Source: Nitrincola lacisaponensis
GTDB taxonomy: Bacteria > Pseudomonadota > Gammaproteobacteria > Pseudomonadales > Balneatricaceae
Length of the DNA: 64,000 bases
Assembly (NCBI RefSeq): GCF_000691225.1
Contig: NZ_JMSZ01000030.1
Location: 1-64,000 of the forward strand
Direction of reading: 5' to 3'
Both the position numbers and the translations under genes were made by a program. Below, one piece after another: positions 1 to 9,689 of this stretch. Under the pieces are notes generated by a model. It was not told where the DNA came from, ran no database searches, and worked only from the letters and a program-made list of their open reading frames with translations. How positions within the stretch are numbered: position 1 is the stretch's first letter; every line of letters begins with the position of its first letter.

Positions 1-1992
1 TTTACTTGACCACTACAGATCGCAATACGCTGATCTAAAGAGGCGTGTGTACCAGACAAATATGCCTGGAAAAAATGGGTGATCTTATTTCGAACCGCAT
101 CGTAGTTGTTGCTCTCGTCTTCGAAGTCCGCGACGCGGATTAGAAGCTTTGCGCAACGGTCAAAAGCGCTTGGTTCATATGCCAGAGACTGTAATAAATT
201 GAGAATGACTACTCGCTGTGAGTTGTAACGTGGCTTCATACCATTAAAGTCGGGTGAAGTAATCTCTACTTCGATCCTGTCGAGCAATACTGCCGGTGCA
301 ACTGGGCCGATATAGTTCAGCATCCTTGCTTTCATGCCATCCAGTACTAATACCCGTCCTAGCAGCCCATCCGATTGTAGCCAGGCTTCAGCAATTTCTT
401 TTGCCACGGGGTGGTCGTGTAAAAGGCCTAGCCTATGAGCGAATGACATTAACAGGCGTTCACGACCTGGAGCTTCAAAGGTTGCTCTGAGTTGATCTAC
501 TGGAATACTATCAAGTGCCGATTTTGCCAATCTGTTCGCAATAGCGTGGGGTAATATTGCTCTCCACTGCGCTCTCTTCTGCACAATATGTGCGACCCAA
601 TAGCTTTTGCACGGATCGAAATAACTGACTGTGTGAGTGTCCCAAAATCGAGCCCAGTACCTCCAGCTCATTTTGGCTATTTTCAGAGTCTGAAACGGAG
701 AACGAGTAGACTAATGACAGTATTTCAACCTGCTCTCTCAGATTTTCATCCGGACGATTGCGCTGCTCAAACAAGCGGTTAAATAGCTGTGCATCAGAAA
801 GGTGAGCAAGGCTTTCGCCATTTTCTACTCTCTCAGCTATTACCAAGGACACCCTCGCATTCCCGTCAGCAAACGCTGCTATCCGGCGAGCATTATTCTG
901 GCCGAGATTAGGGAAACGACGGTTCAGAAGCTGTTCGGCAACTTCCGGCCCGGTTGCCTCAATGTGGATCACCTCAGTGGTCTGAGGCTTATCATCTTTG
1001 ATGTCATACTCAACGGTGATCAGGCTCACTCCTTCGCCTGCAGCGGATATTCTGCTGGCCAGCAAAGAGTGCAGTTCTGATGGGCAGTTATCAAGGATCA
1101 TGATGGCGCGTCGGCCTTCAGCAATAAGCCTGTCCAGCATTGCCGTAGCAGAAGGATCGGGGTTGGCGCCTGCATCGACATAGACAGCAATGGTTCGGTC
1201 GAGGGCGTCAACACCTACTGTTTCATCAAAGAGCGCCTGCACTATTCTGGTCTTCCCAACACCAGACAAACCAGTGATACGAACTGCCTTATTAGTAGAC
1301 CGAATGAGGTTGCGCATCGATTGAATGGCATACTCTATGCAGAGTTTCTGTTCCCCCCTTGATGGCAGGGTGATCGTTACACCTGGGGCGGAAATGAAAG
1401 TGTCTGCAACACCTTGTGGTGGATTGCTCCATGCGCCATATGGCTGCCAACCGGAGAGCCCCTGACCGAGCTTTCCTTTTACCCATAGCATGATTGATGG
1501 ATGCTGACGCAACCATTGCGTCAGCTTTGATCGGTCATAGAAATCCAAGTGAATATTACCGCCATTGGGATCCTCATTGACAGCATCCCGCATAGCTTTG
1601 AGGCGCTCTTTCTTCATGATAGGAGAGCAGTCATCAGCCAAGCTGACAATGATGTAGCTGCCGCCCTTTGCAGCTTGTTCAGATATAGTCGGTGATAATT
1701 GGCTGCCGGAGAGCATTTCCTTTGTAATCTCTCTCTTCGGCATCGAATGCTTTTTGGCTTGGAGGATTGTATCCGACCTTGTAAGGAATCCAGTGCTCAA
1801 TTGCTCTACGGGGACTTGAATATGGATATCAATTCCTCCATCAGGCGCATTGATTGAACCCGACCAGTTTACCCATGCGGGGCTATAGCTATGCGCTGCT
1901 ACTTCAGCTTCGGCAAGGCGAGCAATCAACTCTTCTAGCTGCATATCGGAGAGCCGAAGTAATTCGTCTTTCTCTATATCAAAGATTGCCAC
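1..1992 (-). pseudogene. Mrr-like nuclease / STAND NTPase, frameshifted and cut by window edge
   Basis: Candidate antiphage defence protein. The intact first frame covers 511-1992 (493 residues). It starts at GTG (1990-1992) with GAGG 7 bases upstream. The N-terminus has a PD-(D/E)xK/Mrr-like pattern: GGIDI at residues 52-56 (Asp51, Asp55) and QAKK at 78-81. A P-loop GLSGVGKT lies at 241-248 and a Walker B-like stretch IMILDNC at about 297-303. Near 590-650 the reading frame breaks. A second open frame then runs from about 597 to base 1 without a stop; it begins VAHIVQKRAQWRA and contains LPHAIANRLA. Removing one base from the CCC run at 596-598 joins the frames smoothly. The gene continues beyond base 1, so its length and C-terminal sensor are unknown. 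Nuclease plus STAND architecture is typical of Avs-like defence; that role is inferred. The frameshift may be real decay or a sequencing error. Confidence 0.72.
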
Positions 1993-2230
1993 GCCTTCAC
2001 CTCAGTAGAACATATTGGTGTTATACCCAGAGGTGACCCAATAATCCAGCTAATATGAGAGGAGCACTTCTTAGAGCCGACGGTACAGATTTAGATAGCG
2101 TTGAAATGGCTACAGAGAGTGAATCCACCAGCGACTCTCTTGACAACACCCCGGCTTCGACTTCTGCAGCCCTCCACCATTGGATATACCCATACCAGGG
2201 TACCGAAACAACTTGCGTTCTTTCCAACAT

Positions 2231-2253
2231 AAAAAACCCACCTTTCGGTGGGT
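2231..2253 (-). terminator. Intrinsic terminator after guaA
   Basis: On the minus strand a seven-pair stem (ACCCACC/GGTGGGT, loop GAAA) is followed directly by six T. It lies 33 bases past the guaA stop codon. It ends the guaB-guaA transcript and separates it from the defence-like gene downstream. Confidence 0.85.
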
Positions 2254-2285
2254 CTTCTACATCATGGTTGTAGAGCCTTACCGGC

Positions 2286-3866
2286 TCACTCCCACTCAAT
2301 CGTCGCAGGTGGCTTACTGGACACGTCATAAGTGACGCGTGAGACTTGAGCGATTTCATTGATGATACGTCCTGAAACCGTTTCCAGCAGCTCGTAAGGC
2401 AGATGAGCCCAACGTGCGGTCATGAAATCGATGGTTTCGACGGCGCGCAGTGCGATGACGTATTCATAACGACGGCCATCACCCACCACACCGACTGATT
2501 TCACCGGCAGGAACACGGCGAATGCCTGGCTGGTTTTATGGTACCAGTCAGCCTTGTGAAGTTCCTCGATGAAAATAGCATCGGCTTCACGCAGGATGTC
2601 GGCGTACTCTTTTTTCACTTCACCCAGGATGCGCACACCCAGCCCCGGACCCGGGAAAGGATGGCGATAGACCATATCGTACGGCAGTCCCAGTTCCAGA
2701 CCGATCTTGCGCACTTCATCTTTGAAGAGTTCACGCAGTGGCTCGACCAGTTCAAACTTCATATCTTCCGGCAAACCACCTACGTTATGGTGTGATTTGA
2801 TCACATGCGCCTTGCCGGTCTTGGAGGCTGCGGATTCGATCACATCCGGGTAAATGGTGCCTTGCGCCAGGAAACGACAGTCGGTCAGGGTCTGGGCTTC
2901 TTCATCGAAAACTTCGATAAAGGTGTTACCGATGATTTTACGCTTGGCTTCCGGGTCTGCCTGTCCGGCCAGACGGCCAAGGAAGCGATCTTCGGCATCA
3001 ACACGGATCACACGAACACCCATGTTGCGGGCAAACATCTCCATCACCTGATTGCCTTCATGTTTACGCAACAGGCCGTTGTCAACAAACACACAGGTCA
3101 GGCGATCACCGATGGCACGGTGCAACAGCGCCGCTACAACGGAGGAGTCGACACCACCGGAGAGGCCCAGCAACACTTTGTTGTCACCAACCTGCGCCCG
3201 CACTTTGGCAATCAGATCATCGATAATGTTCTGTGCTGTCCACAGCGCTTCTGCGCCGGAAATTTCACGCACAAAGCGCTCCAGCACACGCATACCCTGT
3301 TTGGTGTGCGTCACTTCCGGATGGAACTGTACGGCGTAGAAATTGCGCTTGGGATCACACATCGCCGCAATCGGAGCTGATTCAGTGGACGCGATGACAT
3401 GGAAGCCTTCCGGCAGCTCTGTCACTTTGTCACCATGGCTCATCCAGACATCCAGCGACAGCGCTCCGTTGTTGGCAATATGGTCTTCGATGCCTTCCAG
3501 CAAGCGGCTGGGGCTGTCTGCCAGTTTGACGCGTGCGTAACCAAACTCGCGCTTGTCGGAGGTTGCTACCTTGCCGCCCAGTTGTTCAGCCATGGTCTGC
3601 ATACCGTAGCAGATACCCAGTAGTGGAATGCCCATCTCAAAGACAGCATCTGGTGCACGTGGCGAGTCCAGTTCTGTGACCGATTCAGGTCCACCCGCCA
3701 GAATAATGCCTTTAGGAGCAAACTCTCGGATCGCCTCCGGTGTCATGTCCCAGGGATGGATTTCACTGTAAACCCCAATTTCCCTGACCCGACGCGCAAT
3801 CAGCTGCGTATACTGGGACCCGAAGTCCAGAATCAGAATACGTTGCGCGTGAATATCTTGGCTCAT
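2286..3866 (-). CDS. guaA: GMP synthase (glutamine-hydrolysing)
   Basis: Converts XMP, glutamine and ATP to GMP in the last step of guanine nucleotide synthesis (cytosol). At 526 residues it matches the family length. The N-terminal class I glutamine amidotransferase domain has the nucleophile Cys86 in GICYGMQ, with the His/Glu of QFHPEVTHT near residue 182. The ATP pyrophosphatase domain has SGGVDSS near 236. The C-terminal dimerisation domain ends in the conserved PPATIEWE. It lies downstream of guaB on the same strand, 114 bases apart, as in the classical guaBA operon, although a terminator-like hairpin sits between them. The 3' end of guaA is a known insertion site for genomic islands, and here the next gene looks accessory. 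Confidence 0.97.
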   Translation of the reverse strand: MSQDIHAQRILILDFGSQYTQLIARRVREIGVYSEIHPWDMTPEAIREFAPKGIILAGGPESVTELDSPRAPDAVFEMGIPLLGICYGMQTMAEQLGGKVATSDKREFGYARVKLADSPSRLLEGIEDHIANNGALSLDVWMSHGDKVTELPEGFHVIASTESAPIAAMCDPKRNFYAVQFHPEVTHTKQGMRVLERFVREISGAEALWTAQNIIDDLIAKVRAQVGDNKVLLGLSGGVDSSVVAALLHRAIGDRLTCVFVDNGLLRKHEGNQVMEMFARNMGVRVIRVDAEDRFLGRLAGQADPEAKRKIIGNTFIEVFDEEAQTLTDCRFLAQGTIYPDVIESAASKTGKAHVIKSHHNVGGLPEDMKFELVEPLRELFKDEVRKIGLELGLPYDMVYRHPFPGPGLGVRILGEVKKEYADILREADAIFIEELHKADWYHKTSQAFAVFLPVKSVGVVGDGRRYEYVIALRAVETIDFMTARWAHLPYELLETVSGRIINEIAQVSRVTYDVSSKPPATIEWE

Positions 3867-3929
3867 CTTTGCTCACTCCGGCAAATGGTCTGATCACTCA
3901 TAAAGCGGTTGCCCGATCAGACGGCTGTA

Positions 3930-3960
3930 AAACGAAAAATGGGGCGGCAACCGCCCCACT
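3930..3960 (-). terminator. Terminator-like hairpin between guaB and guaA
   Basis: On the minus strand a perfect stem GGGGCGG/CCGCCCC with a three-base loop (3941-3957) is followed by ATTTTTCGTTTT. It lies directly after the guaB stop and before guaA, so it probably lowers read-through and sets the guaB:guaA ratio, or else guaA has its own promoter in 3867-3930. Confidence 0.65.
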
Positions 3961-3980
3961 GATCCAGGGATAGACCCTGA

Positions 3981-5450
3981 TTAACTGACCCGATAGTTCG
4001 GGGCTTCTTTGGTGATGCTGACATCATGGACATGGCTTTCCGTGATACCGGCATTGGTAATCCGAACGAAGGAAGGTTTGGTCCGCATTTCATCCACAGT
4101 GGCACAGCCTGTGTAGCCCATGGAAGCACGCAAACCACCCATCAGCTGGTGTACCACATTGTGCATGGGACCTTTGCAGGGTACGCGACCTTCAATACCT
4201 TCGGGCACCAGCTTTTCAACACCTGCCTTGGCATCCTGGAAGTAACGGTCAGATGAACCGGTCAGTCCGGACATGGCACCCAGAGAACCCATTCCACGGT
4301 AGGACTTGAAAGCGCGTCCCTGGAAGAGTTCGACTTCACCGGGTGCTTCATCGGTACCAGCCAGCATCGAACCAACCATGACAGCAGAGGCACCCGCGGC
4401 AATCGCTTTGGAAATATCGCCCGAGAAGCGGATACCACCATCAGCAATCAGAGGTACACCATAGTCTTTCAGTGCAGCTGCGACATTGGCAACAGCGCTG
4501 ATCTGAGGTACACCGATACCGGCCACGATACGTGTGGTACAAATGGAACCAGGACCGATACCGACCTTGACGCCATCAGCACCAGCTTTCGCCAGTGCGA
4601 TAGCGGCTTCAGCTGTTGCGATGTTACCACCCACTACCTGTACTTGCGGGAAGTTGGCCTTGATCCAGGAAACACGGTCAATAACCCCTTTGGAGTGGCC
4701 GTGCGCTGTATCAACAACGATCAGATCAACCCCGGCATTTACCAGCGCTTCCACACGGGCAGGTGTTTCAGCACCGGTTCCCACCGCTGCGCCGACAATC
4801 AGGCGAGCCTTGCCGTCTTTGGCTGCGTTCGGGAACGCCTGGGCTTTATTCATATCCTTAACGGTCATCATGCCGGTGAGGCGGAACTGATCATCCACCA
4901 GCAGGATTTTTTCAATACGATGCTTGCGTAACAGTTCGCGGATGCTGGCCGGATCATCCCCTTCTTTGGCAGTTACCAGACGCTCTTTCGGGGTCATGAT
5001 GCTGGACACACGTGCTTCCAGATCCTGTTCAAAACGCACATCACGGCTGGTGACCAAACCGACCAGCTCCTCGCCCTGCAAGACCGGAAAACCTGAGAAT
5101 CCATGACGCTGGGCCAACTGCAATACTTCACGCACAGTGGTATCCGGCGTGCAGGTGACCGGCTCAGACACGACACCGGATTCATATTTTTTAACACGAC
5201 GGACTTCTTCTGCCTGCTGTTCCGGCGTCAGATTTTTGTGGATGATACCTATGCCGCCTTCCTGCGCCATGGCAATCGCCAGACGGGCTTCAGTGACCGT
5301 GTCCATCGCCGCAGATACTAGAGGAATGTTCAGCTCAATCCCTTTGGTCAGGCGGGTTTTAAGGGAAACGTCTTTTGGCAGTACTTCAGAGTACCCGGGA
5401 ATCAGTAGTACATCATCAAAAGTGAGCGCTTCTTCAACGATTCTCAACAT
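3981..5450 (-). CDS. guaB: IMP dehydrogenase
   Basis: Oxidises IMP to XMP with NAD+, the committed step to GMP. The protein has 489 residues, the usual bacterial length. A TIM barrel is split by a CBS pair (Bateman module, about residues 95-205), which binds adenine nucleotides in this family. The catalytic loop GPGSICTTR carries the active-site cysteine near residue 305, and DGGIRFSGD binds phosphate. It is transcribed toward guaA and divergently from xseA, the common gammaproteobacterial arrangement. A good sigma-70 promoter lies 40-68 bases upstream. Confidence 0.97.
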   Translation of the reverse strand: MLRIVEEALTFDDVLLIPGYSEVLPKDVSLKTRLTKGIELNIPLVSAAMDTVTEARLAIAMAQEGGIGIIHKNLTPEQQAEEVRRVKKYESGVVSEPVTCTPDTTVREVLQLAQRHGFSGFPVLQGEELVGLVTSRDVRFEQDLEARVSSIMTPKERLVTAKEGDDPASIRELLRKHRIEKILLVDDQFRLTGMMTVKDMNKAQAFPNAAKDGKARLIVGAAVGTGAETPARVEALVNAGVDLIVVDTAHGHSKGVIDRVSWIKANFPQVQVVGGNIATAEAAIALAKAGADGVKVGIGPGSICTTRIVAGIGVPQISAVANVAAALKDYGVPLIADGGIRFSGDISKAIAAGASAVMVGSMLAGTDEAPGEVELFQGRAFKSYRGMGSLGAMSGLTGSSDRYFQDAKAGVEKLVPEGIEGRVPCKGPMHNVVHQLMGGLRASMGYTGCATVDEMRTKPSFVRITNAGITESHVHDVSITKEAPNYRVS

Positions 5451-5489
5451 GGTCGGCCAGCCTGTCTATCTTGGAAAATTAAGCGAGTA

Positions 5490-5518
5490 ATTTTACACCA
5501 AAGCCGTGACTGTCTCAA
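5490..5518 (-). promoter_or_regulatory. Sigma-70 promoter for guaB
   Basis: On the minus strand, TTGAGA (5513-5518) and TAAAAT (5490-5495) are separated by exactly 17 bases, with a TG just ahead of the -10 (extended -10). It lies 40 bases upstream of the guaB start. No purine-repressor-like palindrome is visible around it. Confidence 0.7.
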
Positions 5519-5587
5519 TCTGATCACCAGGCTTCTGTTGCAGACCGGGGGTTTTATCCCATCGCTGAAGTCACTACTATTAGCGCC

Positions 5588-6931
5588 ATGAATACAGCAT
5601 CCAATACGACTCTGTCAGTGAGTCAATTAAACCGAGAAGCTCGACGCCTGCTGGAAGCCAGTTTTGCCTGGATTCGGGTAGAAGGTGAGCTGAGCAATTT
5701 TGCCCGTCCAGCATCGGGCCACTGGTACTTTACTCTGAAGGATGCCCAGGCACAGGTTCGCTGTGCCATGTTCCGCAACCGCTCCCAACTGATTGGCTTT
5801 CGTCCGAACGAAGGTGATCAGGTTATAGTCACCGCCAAAGTCAGCCTGTATGAAGGACGCGGTGATTTCCAGCTGATCTGTGAACAGATGATGCCCGGTG
5901 GCGAAGGTCAATTGCAAAAAGCATTTGAGCAATTGAAGCAGCAGCTGAACCAACGCGGCTGGTTTAATGCTGAACGCAAGCGTCCTTTACCTGCGCATCC
6001 TCGCCGGATCGGAGTCATCACCTCAGCCAGCGGCGCCGCGATTCACGATATTCTGCATGTATTGAATCGCCGTTTTCCCGGCCTGCCGGTGAATCTGTAC
6101 CCTTCAGCCGTGCAGGGACCCGAAGCGGCTGACCAGCTGGTTTCGGCGCTGCAGCTGGCAAACCGTCATGCTGAGTGCGATGTACTGATCATTGGACGCG
6201 GGGGCGGTTCTCTGGAAGATCTCTGGCCTTTTAATGAGGTGCGTGTAGCTGAGGCAATTATCGCATCAGCCATCCCTGTTGTTTCGGCTGTCGGACATGA
6301 AACCGATACCACCATCAGTGATCTGGTTGCGGATTATCGTGCGCCCACCCCTTCTGCAGCTGCAGAGGTACTCAGCCCGGATCAACATCTGCTAGGGCAA
6401 CGACTGGCGCAGTATCAAACCGCGTTAACACGCCAGCTTGCACGGCAGTTGCAACAGGCCAGGCAGCAATTGCACCAGCAACGCCAGCGTCTGAGGCACC
6501 CGGGTGAACGACTGCAACAGCAAACCCAGCAACTGGACCGACTGGAAATGGCGCTGACCCGCCTGCTGGGCCAGCACTTGCAACAGCAAGATCATCAGGT
6601 ACAACAGTTACACCAGCGTTTGCTGCGCCAGACACCCAGATTTCAACTGCAGCGCCAACGTCTGTTATGGCTCACAGAACATTTGCAGCAACGCACAGAG
6701 CGCCAGCTGGCATTACATCGCAATACCCTGGGGCAAACGGCACGTCGCCTGAATGCCATCAGCCCGCTGGCAACACTGGAGCGCGGCTTCAGCCTGTTAC
6801 TGGATGCAAGCGGACAGGTGGTTCAGCATGTTGAACAGGTCAAACCCGGCGATCAACTGACGGCACGTTTGCAGGACGGCGAGCTGAGCTGCCGTGTTAT
6901 GGATCCACAGGAGATGAGTCAAAGCACATGA
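5588..6931 (+). CDS. xseA: Exodeoxyribonuclease VII large subunit
   Basis: Large catalytic subunit of the single-strand-specific exonuclease VII (XseAB), which trims DNA ends in mismatch repair and damage processing. The 447 residues give an N-terminal OB-fold DNA-binding domain (about 1-105; SHWYFTLKDAQAQVRC region), a central catalytic domain with GVITSASGAAIHDI, IIGRGGGSLEDLW and SAVGHETDTTISD, and a long Gln/Leu-rich coiled coil (about 270-390) where small subunits normally bind. The C-terminal LERGFSLL segment is also typical. xseB is not in this window. It is divergent from guaB, and its stop overlaps the next start in an ATGA. Confidence 0.96.
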   Translation: MNTASNTTLSVSQLNREARRLLEASFAWIRVEGELSNFARPASGHWYFTLKDAQAQVRCAMFRNRSQLIGFRPNEGDQVIVTAKVSLYEGRGDFQLICEQMMPGGEGQLQKAFEQLKQQLNQRGWFNAERKRPLPAHPRRIGVITSASGAAIHDILHVLNRRFPGLPVNLYPSAVQGPEAADQLVSALQLANRHAECDVLIIGRGGGSLEDLWPFNEVRVAEAIIASAIPVVSAVGHETDTTISDLVADYRAPTPSAAAEVLSPDQHLLGQRLAQYQTALTRQLARQLQQARQQLHQQRQRLRHPGERLQQQTQQLDRLEMALTRLLGQHLQQQDHQVQQLHQRLLRQTPRFQLQRQRLLWLTEHLQQRTERQLALHRNTLGQTARRLNAISPLATLERGFSLLLDASGQVVQHVEQVKPGDQLTARLQDGELSCRVMDPQEMSQST

Positions 6932-7698
6932 AGCTTCATTATCAACGCACGGGTCAGGGTACTCCACTGATCATTCTGCATGGACTGTTCGGGACGCTGG
7001 AAAACTGGGGAGCACAGATCAAGGCACTTGCTGAGCATCATGATGTTATCGCCGTCGATCTGCGCAACCATGGACGCTCTCCACACAGCATGGACATGAG
7101 CTATCCGCTGATGGCTGAAGATGTGATTGAACTGATGGATGATTTACAGCTATCTCAGGTGAACCTGATGGGGCACTCCATGGGCGGCAAGGTCGCCATG
7201 CAGATGGCGCTGAGTTATCCACAACGCATTGCCAGATTATTACTGGTTGATATCGCACCGGTATCCTATCCACCCCACCATGAAGCGGTCTTCAAAGGCT
7301 TGTTCAGCATTGATCTGACCAGCCTGACCTCACGGGCTGATGCCGACAAGCAGCTGCAAGTCTGGGTTGAAGAAGCGGGTGTGCGAGCTTTTCTGCTGAA
7401 AAACCTGTATCGCAACGAACAAGGTCAGTTTGCCTGGCGCATGAATCTGGACTGCCTGCGATCAGAGTATGATGCTATCGCTGCAGCTCCCGAAGGCTCA
7501 GCTTTCACGGGACCCACGCGTTTTATCAAGGGCGGACTGTCTCACTACTTGAAACCTGAATACACAGACGCGGTCAGACAGCGTTTCCCGAACGCGGATG
7601 TCAAAGTGATTGAGGATGCCGGACACTGGCCGCATGCCGAAAAACCGGCACTGTTCACCCGGCTGGTGGATCGGTTTTTCAGTGACACTCAGACCTGA
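6928..7698 (+). CDS. ybfF: Alpha/beta hydrolase, YbfF-like esterase
   Basis: Cytosolic serine esterase of the alpha/beta hydrolase fold, close to E. coli YbfF (acyl-CoA/short-chain ester hydrolysis in vitro). The 256 residues include the oxyanion HGLFG (residues 18-22), the nucleophile Ser84 in GHSMGG and the catalytic His in DAGHWPHAEKP near the C-terminus. Its ATG overlaps the xseA stop (ATGA), so the two are probably translationally coupled. The physiological substrate cannot be read from sequence. Its 3' end overlaps the convergent next gene by 10 bases. Confidence 0.85.
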   Translation: MKLHYQRTGQGTPLIILHGLFGTLENWGAQIKALAEHHDVIAVDLRNHGRSPHSMDMSYPLMAEDVIELMDDLQLSQVNLMGHSMGGKVAMQMALSYPQRIARLLLVDIAPVSYPPHHEAVFKGLFSIDLTSLTSRADADKQLQVWVEEAGVRAFLLKNLYRNEQGQFAWRMNLDCLRSEYDAIAAAPEGSAFTGPTRFIKGGLSHYLKPEYTDAVRQRFPNADVKVIEDAGHWPHAEKPALFTRLVDRFFSDTQT

Positions 7699-8594
7699 CG
7701 ATCAAGCAAACTGCCGACCGGGCTACCACCCTTGAGTGCGCCAGTCTCAACCAGGCGCTTGTTCAACTCGCGCAACTGCGCCTGAATTTCAGCCAGATCC
7801 CGGGCAAACTCACGCAGCGCTTCAGCAGAACGCTCACGGCGCTGTTGCAGCTCTTCCGCCAGTGCTTCCTGACGTAACTGCTGGGCTTCTGCAGCTTCAT
7901 CCTCGGCTGCCTGCTGCTCACGTTCCGCCTGTTCAGCCCGTCTGGCTTGCTCCATCTCTTCAGCCTGCTGCAGCACATCGGCTTCCAGCTCATCGGACGT
8001 GGCTACACCTTGAACAGGGTCATCCGATTCCAGTGCGTCTTGCTGTTCACGCAAGAGTTCTGCACGTGCTTCTGCGGCCATGGCACGTGCTGAAGCTGCA
8101 ACACGCAAATCCTGAGGTGAGGGATCCGACGGAGCCAGCGCGGCACGCTCAACCGTTTCCGCCTTTTGCAAGGTAGCTTCAGGATCACCCGGCACAGGCG
8201 ATGTATCAATACGAACCTCACCGCCAACGGCATACATGACCCCATCCGGTCCACGTTCAAAGGTGTAAGTCACCGCACCGGTATATTGACCGCCCGCCAT
8301 CTGGTGCGCCATTTCATGCTGTCGCACCTCACGGTCACGCGCTGCCAATTCACGAACAACACGCTGCTCCGCTTCCACCTCCTGACGGTCACGGGCAGCA
8401 CGATTATCGGTAGATTCTGGGGTGGTGGCTTCAGGGGCACTGCCAGGAGCGACTCGACGCCCCGCATCACCTTGCAGTGACACAGACGCACTGTCGGTTA
8501 CCACTCTGTCATTCAGAGCAGCGGTTTCGAGGGTACGACCAGAGCTGTAAGCTCCCGCGTAGCCCAGTGGGTTGGAAAAGCCATTGATCTGCAT
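7689..8594 (-). CDS. SprA/CJM1_0395-family putative metalloprotease
   Basis: 301-residue protein of the SprA-related family. A conserved core around residues 85-160 has HEMAH at 93-97, a HExxH zinc-protease signature, followed by AGGQYTGAVTYTFERGPDG, YAVGGEV and DTSPVPGDPE, then AARAMA-type Ala-rich helices. The C-terminal half (about 190-290) is charged, Glu/Arg/Gln-rich and probably coiled coil. There is no signal peptide or membrane segment. The start has GAGGG 7 bases upstream. Proteolytic activity is inferred from the motif only. The next minus-strand gene upstream (8649-8900) also starts with a short M-x-I-N-G motif, so the two may belong together. Confidence 0.75.
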   Translation of the reverse strand: MQINGFSNPLGYAGAYSSGRTLETAALNDRVVTDSASVSLQGDAGRRVAPGSAPEATTPESTDNRAARDRQEVEAEQRVVRELAARDREVRQHEMAHQMAGGQYTGAVTYTFERGPDGVMYAVGGEVRIDTSPVPGDPEATLQKAETVERAALAPSDPSPQDLRVAASARAMAAEARAELLREQQDALESDDPVQGVATSDELEADVLQQAEEMEQARRAEQAEREQQAAEDEAAEAQQLRQEALAEELQQRRERSAEALREFARDLAEIQAQLRELNKRLVETGALKGGSPVGSLLDRQV

Positions 8595-8648
8595 ACAACA
8601 GCCCTCGATTCACTGCAAACATGCTGAATGCTCGCAGTATGTCCCGGC

Positions 8649-8900
8649 TCATGCACGGGTATCGATCAGGGACCCCAGTGTTTCATTCACCTCACGCACA
8701 ACCTGTGTAGAGGCTGTGGCTTCGTTTTGACTGACAGCGGCTTGGTTGACAGCCTGGTCAACCCCACGCCCTGAGGCTAATTCAGGACGATCAGGCGTTC
8801 CGCTTCCCTGGATATCACCCGCAGCTCTCTGGGTATTATCCAGACCTCGATTTACATTCATCAGTCCACTGGTTTGTGCAGCGACACCGTTGATATTCAT
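8649..8900 (-). CDS. Small conserved protein of unknown function
   Basis: 83-residue soluble protein, Asn/Gln/Ala/Thr-rich and without Cys. It begins MNINGVAAQTSGLMN and ends QVVREVNETLGSLIDTRA, a likely amphipathic helix. No known domain is recognised. The termini resemble small motility- or surface-associated proteins that share short MNI-type starts, but this is weak. It lies 54 bases upstream of the HEMAH protein on the same strand and is probably co-transcribed with it. The start codon has an AGG-containing weak ribosome-binding site. Confidence 0.6.
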   Translation of the reverse strand: MNINGVAAQTSGLMNVNRGLDNTQRAAGDIQGSGTPDRPELASGRGVDQAVNQAAVSQNEATASTQVVREVNETLGSLIDTRA

Positions 8901-8969
8901 ATAGCACCTGTCATCTTGTGTTGATCTCAGTCTTTGACTGCAAGTATCAGTCTAGCATATCAGACAGAA

Positions 8970-8988
8970 TTGAACAGATTTTGTTCAA
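8970..8988. repeat. Inverted repeat at the end of the biotin operon
   Basis: Perfect arms TTGAACA (8970-8976) and TGTTCAA (8982-8988) around five bases, overlapping the bioD stop codon. On the minus strand it could be a weak hairpin ending the bio transcript, or an operator/promoter part for the 83-residue gene downstream. The T tract after it is poor, so its function is open. Confidence 0.4.
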
Positions 8989-9686
8989 TTTATCGCATGC
9001 GGATTCTCAGTCTCCAGCAGCACAGAGAGATCCAGATACTGGGCGGCCTGAGCAGGCTGAGGATCTTCCAGCCAGGGAATCACACCCAGTAATGGCGCTC
9101 GCAAACGCTGACGCAAACTGCTGACATTATCATCAAAACGCGACATATCCGGGTCGGTCTGACAGGCAACCCAGCCTGCCAGCCTGACGCCATCGCGCGC
9201 AATCGCTTCAGCGGTTAACAGCGCATGATTCAGGCAGCCCAGTTTCATTCCCACCACCAGTATCACCGGCACCTGCAACATCTGCACCAGATGCGACAGG
9301 GTCTCCCGGGGATTCAGGGGCACGCGCCAGCCACCGGCACCTTCAATAAATACCAGGTCGGCTTTCTGCAACATGACACCTCGACAATATGCCGCCAAAC
9401 GATCGGCACTCAGCTGACGCATACCGGCCGCCAGATGTGGTGCAATCGGATCTGCCAGAGCAACCGGATTGACCTGATCATAGCTCAAAGCCACTGTGGC
9501 CTGTTGCTGCAACTTCAGCGCATCCGCATTACGCAGTCCGTCAGGAGTGGATTCACACCCCGCGGCCAAGGGTTTGAGCGCCAGCGTTTGCAAAGATTGC
9601 TGGGCAGCCAGATACAGGAGCGCAGTGGTGACCAGCGTTTTTCCGGCATCCGTATCTGTTGCGGTGACAAAATAAGCCTGCTTCAC
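8985..9686 (-). CDS. bioD: Dethiobiotin synthase
   Basis: ATP-dependent carboxylation and ring closure of 7,8-diaminopelargonate to dethiobiotin. The 233 residues show the P-loop TDTDAGKT (10-17), an EGAGGWRVPL loop for substrate and Mg, and VGMKLGCLNHALLT, all standard. It is the last gene of bioB-F-H-C-D and starts 3 bases after bioC stops. Confidence 0.95.
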   Translation of the reverse strand: MKQAYFVTATDTDAGKTLVTTALLYLAAQQSLQTLALKPLAAGCESTPDGLRNADALKLQQQATVALSYDQVNPVALADPIAPHLAAGMRQLSADRLAAYCRGVMLQKADLVFIEGAGGWRVPLNPRETLSHLVQMLQVPVILVVGMKLGCLNHALLTAEAIARDGVRLAGWVACQTDPDMSRFDDNVSSLRQRLRAPLLGVIPWLEDPQPAQAAQYLDLSVLLETENPHAIN

Positions 9687-9689
9687 GCT

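Noticed and set aside
2021-2230. Minus-strand open frame of 69 codons (MLERTQVVSVPWYGYIQWW...) between the defence-like gene and guaA
   Set aside because: It starts directly on the T run of the guaA terminator, has no recognised family and is short. It could be a small island gene, but support is too weak to call.
2231-2286. Attachment-site duplicate of the guaA 3' end
   Set aside because: No second copy of the GAGTGGGAGTGA-type sequence was found in 1-2285; if it exists it lies left of the window.
6400-6720. Repeated CAGCAA/CAACAG units as a DNA repeat array
   Set aside because: They encode the Gln/Leu-rich coiled coil of XseA and are not regular enough to be a tandem repeat or CRISPR.
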